Positions 6,424 through 10,605 of a stretch of 10,605 nucleotides of DNA are shown piece after piece (the stretch's first letter is position 1; the number at the start of each line of letters is the position of its first letter). The notes under the pieces were generated by a model. It had not been told where the DNA came from. It worked only from the letters and a program-made list of their open reading frames with translations, and searched no databases. The stretch spans positions 1 through 10,605 of the forward strand of contig JASLBO010000399.1 in NCBI GenBank assembly GCA_030146605.1. Reading direction: 5' to 3'. Origin of the DNA: Sphingomonas sp. Lineage in GTDB: Bacteria; Pseudomonadota; Alphaproteobacteria; Sphingomonadales; Sphingomonadaceae. A program made the translations under genes and the position numbers.

Positions 6424-7488
6424 ATGGCACTGCACGACAAGATCGCCGAGGCGCTTCGGCTGACTCGCTCGGGCAATTTGATGGAAGCGACCGCGCTGCT
6501 TCGCTCCACGCTCGACCAGCGCCCGTCCGCCGCGGCTTCTCCGCCGCGCGGAACCGGCAACGCCCCCATCGATCTCGTGCCCGAGCGGGCGCGCGAGGCC
6601 AGGACTGCGCCGCTCGCCGACGAGATCGCCGGCGCCGACGAGCCGGGCCGTTTCGAAGAGCAAGCCCATAGCGGCAGCAGCGGCGCGATGCAGTATTGGC
6701 TGTACCGGCCCGCCCGCTGCGCGCCCGGCATGCCGCTGGTCGTGATGCTCCACGGCTGCACCCAGTCGCCCGAGGATTTCGCGCGCGGCACCGGCATGAA
6801 CCGGCTGGCCGACGCGTTCGGCTTCCTCGTTGCCTATCCGCAGCAATCCCGCGCCGCCAATCCGCAGAAATGCTGGAACTGGTTCAAGCCCGGCGATCAG
6901 CAGCGCGACAAGGGCGAGCCTGCACTGCTGGCGGCGATCACCCGCGAGATCATCGCCGGGCACGGCGTCGATGCCGGCCGGGTCTATATCGCCGGGCTTT
7001 CCGCGGGCGGCGCGGCGGCAGCGATCATGGCGGCCGAATATCCCGATCTCTATGCCGCGGTCGGCGTCCATTCGGGCCTCGCCTGCGGGGCGGCGCGCGA
7101 TCTGCCCGGCGCATTGGCCGCGATGAAGCGCGGTGGCGGCGCCGCGGCAACCGCCGGCACCGGCCGCCGCTTCGTTCCGGTCATCACCTTCCATGGCGAT
7201 CGCGACACCACCGTCCATGAAGTGAACAGCCGCGAGATCGTCGCCGCGGCGTCGGCCGCGGCCGGCGTGCCGCTCAGCCTCGCCGTCGAGGAAGGCCACC
7301 ACTCCGGCCGCCGCTTCCGCCGCGAATCGAGCGCGGGCCCCGACGGTACGGTGCTGATCGAGCAATGGACGATCAGCGGATCTGGGCATGCCTGGTCCGG
7401 CGGCGACCGTGCCGGGTCCTACACCGATCCGAACGGCCCGGACGCCTCGCGCGAGATGGTGCGCTTCTTCCTCGAGCGGCGGGCCTGA
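6424..7488 (+). CDS. PHB depolymerase family esterase (alpha/beta hydrolase)
   Basis: A 354-residue serine hydrolase of the esterase/PHB-depolymerase family, expected to cleave ester bonds in polyhydroxyalkanoate oligomers or other esters; the substrate is not proven. Visible motifs: oxyanion region VVMLHGCTQ (106-114), CWNWF (150-154), nucleophile elbow GLSAGG with S193, FHGDRDTTVH holding the probable acid (D259 or D261), and SGHAWSGG with the catalytic H322. No signal peptide is seen. The N-terminus is a short amphipathic helical segment (MALHDKIAEALRLTRSGNLMEATALL) plus a flexible linker to about residue 80, so an intracellular location is likely, unlike extracellular depolymerases. It follows the RHH regulator by 20 bases, which suggests a regulator-enzyme operon. 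No phasin or PHA synthase gene lies nearby. Family assignment is firm; physiological substrate is open. Confidence 0.92.
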   Translation: MALHDKIAEALRLTRSGNLMEATALLRSTLDQRPSAAASPPRGTGNAPIDLVPERAREARTAPLADEIAGADEPGRFEEQAHSGSSGAMQYWLYRPARCAPGMPLVVMLHGCTQSPEDFARGTGMNRLADAFGFLVAYPQQSRAANPQKCWNWFKPGDQQRDKGEPALLAAITREIIAGHGVDAGRVYIAGLSAGGAAAAIMAAEYPDLYAAVGVHSGLACGAARDLPGALAAMKRGGGAAATAGTGRRFVPVITFHGDRDTTVHEVNSREIVAAASAAAGVPLSLAVEEGHHSGRRFRRESSAGPDGTVLIEQWTISGSGHAWSGGDRAGSYTDPNGPDASREMVRFFLERRA

Positions 7489-7694
7489 TCCGGCTTCGCG
7501 CCATGCATTGTCCATTGGAGGCGCGATCACCATATAGAGGTGGCTATCGGCGCTGAGGCGGAGATCGAGGCGTCCGGCCGCCCTCTCTTTTCCTCGCTTT
7601 CCGGCTCCGCCCGCATATCGTGCGCGGAACGCTGATCCTCGCGAGGCAATAGTCCCACGCGCGGCGTCTTTGCCATTCGACCAGGAGCCATGCA
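7489..7694. other. 206-bp intergenic region before the DUF2384 gene
   Basis: No gene or strong terminator is seen. A weak promoter-like pair, TTGTCC (7508-7513) and CATATA (7531-7536) with a 17-base spacer, could serve the downstream small gene. The leader would then be long, about 150 bases, and includes a pyrimidine-rich run CCCTCTCTTTTCCTCGCTTTCC around 7580-7602. Confidence 0.3.
7683..7687 (+). promoter_or_regulatory. Ribosome binding site of the DUF2384 gene
   Basis: AGGAG, seven bases before the TTG at 7695. It decides the start, since the nearby ATG at 7690 runs into TGA after two codons. Confidence 0.75.
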
Positions 7695-7928
7695 TTGAAC
7701 ACGCAATTCCGGAAACGCTTCGACGGCCCGCGCCTTTCCGCCGAGGAGGCGGCACGCCAGGGCCGCGTCGCGCGGCTCGCCTGGGAAAAGCTGCCGCAGG
7801 CGGGCGCGGCGGTCGCCTTTCTCAATACGCATGACGAAGCATTGGGAGGCCGCCCCATCGACCTCGCGGTTGCGAGCGACGCCGGGCTGAAGGCAGTGGA
7901 AGAAGCGCTTGCCGCGCGTGGCCCCTGA
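7695..7928 (+). CDS. Stand-alone DUF2384 (MbcA/ParS/Xre antitoxin C-terminal domain) small protein
   Basis: A 77-residue protein starting at TTG with a good ribosome site. The C-terminal half reads AVAFLNTHDEALGGRPIDLA, then VASDAGLKAVEEALAA. This fits the toxin-binding domain of the MbcA/ParS/Xre antitoxin family, whose hallmark is an ALGGRPIDL-type motif followed by a short helix. Full-length antitoxins of that family are about 120-150 residues and carry an N-terminal Xre-like HTH. Here the N-terminus is only about 35 residues (RFDGPRLSAEEAARQGRVARLAWEKL), too short for a usual HTH. No RES- or MbcT-type toxin follows; the next gene is a small membrane protein 165 bases on. It may therefore be a solitary regulator or adaptor, or a remnant. 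The reading frame and start are well supported; the role is unknown. Confidence 0.72.
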   Translation: MNTQFRKRFDGPRLSAEEAARQGRVARLAWEKLPQAGAAVAFLNTHDEALGGRPIDLAVASDAGLKAVEEALAARGP

Positions 7929-8082
7929 ACTAACGGCCGGCGATCCGCCACCGTGGCGCAGGCGGTCGCGCACTTTCTCGCCGGGGTACGCGCCGCTCTT
8001 GCCTCGTGCCTGCGGCGGAGCCAATCGCCTCCGGCCCGGTTGTCGCCGACCCTTCTTGTTGTTTTTGCGCCGATCCGGCGCC

Positions 8083-8087
8083 GGAGA
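8083..8087 (+). promoter_or_regulatory. Ribosome binding site of the 59-residue membrane protein
   Basis: GGAGA, six bases before the GTG at 8094. It overlaps the end of a perfect 12-bp palindrome, TCCGGCGCCGGA (8074-8085), which might hinder ribosome access or bind a regulator. Confidence 0.6.
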
Positions 8088-8093
8088 TCCGCC

Positions 8094-8273
8094 GTGGAAC
8101 CGAGACTCATCGTTGCCTATTCGTTGATGCTGCTGATGGCGCTCGCTGCCGCTGCCCTGATCGGATACCGCGTCTATAACGCCGGACCGCGAAGCCGGGA
8201 GAGGCGCCGGCGCCGCGACGATGCGGGCTTTGCACGCCGCGCGGCGGAGCGGGCGAACAAGCCGGACGAGTGA
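8094..8273 (+). CDS. Small single-span membrane protein, function unknown
   Basis: 59 residues from a GTG with GGAGA six bases upstream. The open frame extends further left to 7953, but the upstream part lacks a ribosome site and looks non-coding. One hydrophobic span (LIVAYSLMLLMALAAAALIG, about 5-24) is followed by YRVYNAGP and a strongly basic tail, SRERRRRRDD...ARRAAERANK. The positive-inside rule therefore predicts an N-out, C-in topology with the tail in the cytoplasm. The stop (TGA 8271-8273) is 20 bases before the antiporter ATG, so the two are probably co-transcribed and perhaps functionally linked. I do not recognise the family. It could be an accessory subunit of the antiporter or a general small membrane protein. 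Confidence 0.6.
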   Translation: MEPRLIVAYSLMLLMALAAAALIGYRVYNAGPRSRERRRRRDDAGFARRAAERANKPDE

Positions 8274-8280
8274 GCGGCCC

Positions 8281-8286
8281 GGGGAG
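8281..8286 (+). promoter_or_regulatory. Ribosome binding site of chaA-like gene
   Basis: GGGGAG, seven bases before the ATG at 8294. It favours this start over the in-frame GTG at 8270, which overlaps the upstream stop codon. Confidence 0.75.
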
Positions 8287-8293
8287 CGACGCA

Positions 8294-9397
8294 ATGAAGC
8301 AGCCGGCGATGCGTCTGGCCGCGGCCTGGGCGACGGTCGCGGCGATGCAGTTCGGCGATCCGATGCGGCTGGTCGGGGTGCATCCGCTGATCACCATCGC
8401 GCTGTTCGGATGGCTGCTGGGCGTGATCCTGTGGGCGGCGTTCGGGGTGGTCCACGAGGCCGAGGAGGTCGCCGAGCGGCTTGGCGAGCCGCTCGGTACC
8501 CTCGTGCTTACGCTTTCGATCGTCATCATCGAAGTGGCGTTGATCGGCGCCGTCATGTTGAGCGACAATCACGTGCCGACGCTCGGCCGCGATACGATGT
8601 TCGCGGTTCTGATGATCGTCCTCAACGGAGTCGTCGGGCTGTGCCTTCTCGTCGGCGGCCTGCGCTTCCACCAGCAGAGCTACAATTTGCAAGGCGCCAC
8701 CGCCTATCTCGCGGTCATCATTCCCTTGAGCGTCATCGCCCTCGTATTTCCCAATTTCACCACGCCGAGCGCGATCGGCACGCTGTCGCTGCTCCAGGCC
8801 GGCTTCTTCTCGGCGTTCACGATGGCGCTCTACGGCGGCTTCCTCTGGCTCCAGACCGGCAGGCACCGCGGCTTCTTCGTCGCGGTCAGCGGAAAGGCCA
8901 GCGACGATGTCGGGACGCCGCTTCCCCACCATGCCCGCGCGCCCGGCTCCACTCTCAGCCGGGTCGCCATATTGGTCGCCAACATCTTGCCGATCGTGAT
9001 CCTCTCCAAGGATCTCGCCAAGCTGCTCGATCACGGCATCGCGGTTCTGGGTGCGCCCAACGCGCTGGGCGGCATCGTCATCGCTTTGATCGTGTTCACG
9101 CCCGAAGGGATTTCGGCGCTGAAGGCGGTCGCGGCCAATCAGCTGACCCGGGCGATCAACCTGTGCCTCGGCGCGGCGACCTCGACGCTCGGCCTGACGG
9201 TGCCGGCAGTGCTCTTCATCGGGCTCGCGACCGGGCAGCCCGTGGTGCTCGGCGTCTCCCCCGCCAACATGGTCCTGCTCGCCGTGACTCTCATGCTCAA
9301 CACGCTGACCTTCTCCGGCACGCGCACAACGATGCTGGAGGGCGCGGTGCACATGTCGCTGTTCTTCGTATTTCTGGTGCTGGTTTTCAGCCCGTGA
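8294..9397 (+). CDS. chaA: Calcium/proton antiporter, ChaA type (CaCA superfamily)
   Basis: A 367-residue inner-membrane cation/proton antiporter (E. coli ChaA is 366), expected to export Ca2+, and possibly Na+ or K+, in exchange for protons. About 10-11 hydrophobic spans are visible. The two signature repeats of the CaCA superfamily are present. The first is GEPLGTLVLTLSIVIIEVAL (64-83), with acidic E65 and E80. The second is GGIVIALIVFTPEGISALKA (259-278), with E271. Between the halves lies a short hydrophilic loop, about 188-222 (GRHRGFFVAVSGKASDDV...HHARAPG). Other ChaA-like stretches are RDTMFAVLMIVLNGVVGLCLLVGG, LQGATAYLAVIIPL and ATSTLGLTVPAVL. It sits 20 bases after the 59-residue membrane gene, so an operon is likely. 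Downstream, no obvious terminator of its own is seen before the small-RNA promoter; the strong terminator at 9628-9660 would catch read-through. Confidence 0.93.
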   Translation: MKQPAMRLAAAWATVAAMQFGDPMRLVGVHPLITIALFGWLLGVILWAAFGVVHEAEEVAERLGEPLGTLVLTLSIVIIEVALIGAVMLSDNHVPTLGRDTMFAVLMIVLNGVVGLCLLVGGLRFHQQSYNLQGATAYLAVIIPLSVIALVFPNFTTPSAIGTLSLLQAGFFSAFTMALYGGFLWLQTGRHRGFFVAVSGKASDDVGTPLPHHARAPGSTLSRVAILVANILPIVILSKDLAKLLDHGIAVLGAPNALGGIVIALIVFTPEGISALKAVAANQLTRAINLCLGAATSTLGLTVPAVLFIGLATGQPVVLGVSPANMVLLAVTLMLNTLTFSGTRTTMLEGAVHMSLFFVFLVLVFSP

Positions 9398-9519
9398 CGT
9401 GCCGGCCGGGCGGTGCCGGAGCTGAGCGGTGGTCGTTGCTCCGCCGAGCCGATTTTCGTCGCCTTGAAGGCTCACTCCGGTCGGTTGAACGCCCCCACGG
9501 CACGCTTCCCCGCAGGGCC

Positions 9520-9547
9520 TTGAACTCCTTGGCTTCTCAACTATATT
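9520..9547 (+). promoter_or_regulatory. Sigma-70-like promoter of the small RNA
   Basis: TTGAAC (9520-9525), a 16-base spacer, then TATATT (9542-9547). This is the best promoter match in the window, set in intergenic DNA. It predicts a transcription start near 9554-9556, exactly where a stable hairpin begins. Confidence 0.65.
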
Positions 9548-9553
9548 TGCTGT

Positions 9554-9660
9554 GTACGGCGTCGTGTCCCCCCCTTTCACGAAGCCGTGCGACACGCCCT
9601 CGGGCGTGTCTCCTCCCTGAACCTTGGCCACCTCGTGCCCCGTGCACGAGGTGGTTTTTT
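9554..9660 (+). ncRNA. Small regulatory RNA with anti-Shine-Dalgarno loops, suhB/mmgR (alpha-r8)-like candidate
   Basis: About 105 nt between a good promoter and a strong intrinsic terminator, with no open reading frame of interest. Predicted parts follow. Hairpin 1: ACGGC-G-TCGTG (9556-9566) pairs with CACGA-A-GCCGT (9578-9588), closing an 11-base loop, TCCCCCCCTTT. Hairpin 2: GACACGCC (9591-9598) pairs with GGCGTGTC (9603-9610) around CTCG. A single-stranded linker (9611-9627) follows, which with the base before it reads CTCCTCCCTGAACC. The terminator hairpin with six T is last. The exposed C7 and CUCCUCCC tracts could pair with Shine-Dalgarno sequences, as in several alphaproteobacterial trans-acting RNAs. 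From memory, rhizobial mmgR (Rfam suhB family) lies next to an N-formylglutamate amidohydrolase gene, as here, and a SuhB RNA acts in Sphingopyxis. RNA-gene status is well supported; the family name is inference needing a covariance-model search. Confidence 0.7.
9628..9660 (+). terminator. Intrinsic terminator of the small RNA (and chaA read-through)
   Basis: CCACCTCGTG (9628-9637), loop CCCCGTG (9638-9644) and CACGAGGTGG (9645-9654) make a perfect 10-bp stem, followed by six T (9655-9660). On the minus strand no T-run follows the hairpin, so it is not a classic terminator for the converging gene, whose TAA stop lies at 9661-9659 inside the T-tract. Confidence 0.92.
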
Positions 9661-10504
9661 ATTCGGCGGCGAGCGCGCTCGGCAGCGCTTCGTCGGTGAC
9701 TGCGTCGATGATCGCGCGCAGCAGCCGGCTTGTCGCGGGCAGGCCCTCGCCCGGGCCGTCAAGCGCGCTGTCGAGATAGAGCCCCCGATCGAATTCGAGC
9801 TGGATCGCATGGACCCCGCGTCTGGGCTCGCCATGGCGTTCGAGAATGTGCCCGCCCGAATAAGGCGTGTTCGCCGCGGTGGCGACGCCGTGCGCGCGCG
9901 CCACGCCCTCGATCCTGCCGGTGAACCTTGCCGCCGCCGACTTGCCGAACCGGTCGCCGAGGACGAGGCGGGCTGCGCTTTCGGCCGGCCCCAGCGCCGG
10001 CATCGAATGGAGGTCGATCAACACCGCAACCCCGAAGCGTGCCCGCGCGGAGGCGAGCGCCGCCCCGATTGCGGCGTGATAGGGCCGATGGTCCGCCTCG
10101 ATCCGCTGCTGCACTTCGTCGGCCGAAAGGCGCCGCTGCCAGATGTCGCCCGAATTGCCCGCGCGGCGCGGCACCAGCCCCAGCCCGCTGCGCAGCTTGG
10201 CCGATTGCGGGTTACCGATCTTCGCCGCGCCGTCGTCGAGTCGCGGATCGCGCTCATGCTCGGCGCGGTTGAGATCGATCCATGCGCGGGCGCGCTGCGC
10301 GAGGAACAGCGTCTCGGCCCGGCGCGCGTCGAGGCCGAGCGCATCGGCATAGCGATCCTCGAGACCCTTGAGCGCGGTCAGCGGCACGCGCAGCGCCGCG
10401 CGCAGCGCCAAAGGATAGTCGCGCCCGGCATGCGGCACCGACAGCACGAACGGGCTCACCGGTTCGAGCGGCCCGTGGCGGACGAAGGAGGGCAGGGTCG
10501 TCAC
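9659..10504 (-). CDS. N-formylglutamate amidohydrolase family protein
   Basis: A 281-residue metal-dependent amidohydrolase expected to convert N-formylglutamate to glutamate and formate, in the cytoplasm. Family motifs in order are LSVPHAG (21-27), LEDRYAD (48-54), AWIDLNRAEHERDPRL (74-89), VLIDLHSMP (161-169), LGDRFG (182-187), NTPYSGGHILERHG (212-225) and AIQLEFDRGLYLD (233-245). The His, Asp and Glu in these motifs are the expected metal and catalytic ligands. The GTG start (10504-10502) has only a weak AGG upstream. It lies on a tandem CAGTGAC repeat, which leaves a second, out-of-frame GTG seven bases earlier. No hut (histidine degradation) genes are nearby, so a hutG role is not implied. 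In alphaproteobacteria I recall this stand-alone form sitting close to a cpdR-like response regulator, which would lie beyond the right edge. It converges on the small RNA. Confidence 0.92.
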   Translation of the reverse strand: MTTLPSFVRHGPLEPVSPFVLSVPHAGRDYPLALRAALRVPLTALKGLEDRYADALGLDARRAETLFLAQRARAWIDLNRAEHERDPRLDDGAAKIGNPQSAKLRSGLGLVPRRAGNSGDIWQRRLSADEVQQRIEADHRPYHAAIGAALASARARFGVAVLIDLHSMPALGPAESAARLVLGDRFGKSAAARFTGRIEGVARAHGVATAANTPYSGGHILERHGEPRRGVHAIQLEFDRGLYLDSALDGPGEGLPATSRLLRAIIDAVTDEALPSALAAE

Positions 10505-10605
10505 TGGTCACTGCCTAGGCACGGCGCGCCACGTCAGCAATCGCCACCGGTAAACTTGCTGGATATATTTAAAGGCTTTGCGCATAGAAAGACGCTCTGA
10601 CTGGT
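10505..10605. other. Upstream region of the amidohydrolase gene, AT-rich tract
   Basis: 101 bases to the window edge without a recognisable gene. An AT-rich run, ATATATTTAAA (10563-10573), stands out in GC-rich surroundings and probably belongs to a promoter for the minus-strand gene or for a divergent gene to the right. I could not pair it with a convincing -35 element. Confidence 0.35.

Noticed and set aside
6097..7755. Long minus-strand open frame opposite the RHH and esterase genes
   Set aside because: The opposite strand carries two clearly recognisable genes with ribosome sites; this frame has no motifs.
7695..8273. Toxin-antitoxin operon formed by the DUF2384 gene and the next small gene
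   Set aside because: The next gene is a basic single-span membrane protein 165 bases away with no RES-type toxin motifs; the spacing is also unlike an operon of that kind.
8174..9631. 485-codon minus-strand frame over the antiporter and the small RNA
   Set aside because: Charged, histidine/arginine-rich antisense of a membrane protein gene, a typical artefact of hydrophobic coding strands.
8221..9699. 492-codon plus-strand frame over chaA and the small RNA
   Set aside because: Out of frame with the clear ChaA protein, arginine-rich, and running through the terminator; not a gene.
9587..10600. 337-codon plus-strand frame opposite the amidohydrolase
   Set aside because: The minus strand encodes an amidohydrolase with all its family motifs, and the frame begins inside the small RNA's terminator region.

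Overview
The window is GC-rich, densely coded DNA that most resembles a sphingomonad (Alphaproteobacteria, Sphingomonadaceae). This placement is inferred from several cues. A DUF4139-type protein carries a DIVVTGSR segment. A CCCCTGC-GAAA-GCAGGGG repeat occurs as an inverted pair. The protein families, the start codons (GTG, TTG) and the AAGGA/GGAG ribosome sites also fit. No phage genes, insertion sequences, CRISPR arrays, tRNAs or rRNAs were seen, and base composition looks even throughout.

Layout, left to right. (1) Positions 1-792: the 3' part of a DUF4139-family gene. (2) 964-2388: a secreted alkaline phosphatase of the E. coli PhoA type with every catalytic, metal-binding and disulfide residue present. 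(3) 2389-2743: a 355-bp gap rich in palindromes, including an inverted pair of REP-like hairpins. (4) 2744-5938: a shortened, divergent Mfd-like helicase, probably a second copy rather than the housekeeping mfd. (5) 5990-7488: a likely two-gene operon of a ribbon-helix-helix (CopG-type) regulator and a PHB-depolymerase-family esterase, with a 7-bp palindrome just upstream that could be the regulator's own operator. (6) 7695-7928: a 77-residue stand-alone DUF2384 (MbcA/ParS/Xre antitoxin C-domain) protein without HTH or RES toxin. (7) 8094-9397: a 59-residue single-span membrane protein followed 20 bp later by a ChaA-type calcium/proton antiporter. (8) 9520-9660: a small-RNA gene with a sigma-70-like promoter, two hairpins with C-rich single-stranded regions, and a strong intrinsic terminator. 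(9) 9659-10504, minus strand: an N-formylglutamate amidohydrolase that converges on the small RNA, its stop codon lying inside the terminator's T-tract.

Most genes are ordinary metabolic or stress functions on the plus strand, with no single pathway linking them. The most rewarding object is the small RNA at about 9554-9660. Its CUCCUCCC anti-Shine-Dalgarno stretch, and its position beside an N-formylglutamate amidohydrolase gene, suggest the alphaproteobacterial suhB/mmgR (alpha-r8) family. The Mfd paralogue and the autoregulation-like architecture before the CopG-esterase pair come next.
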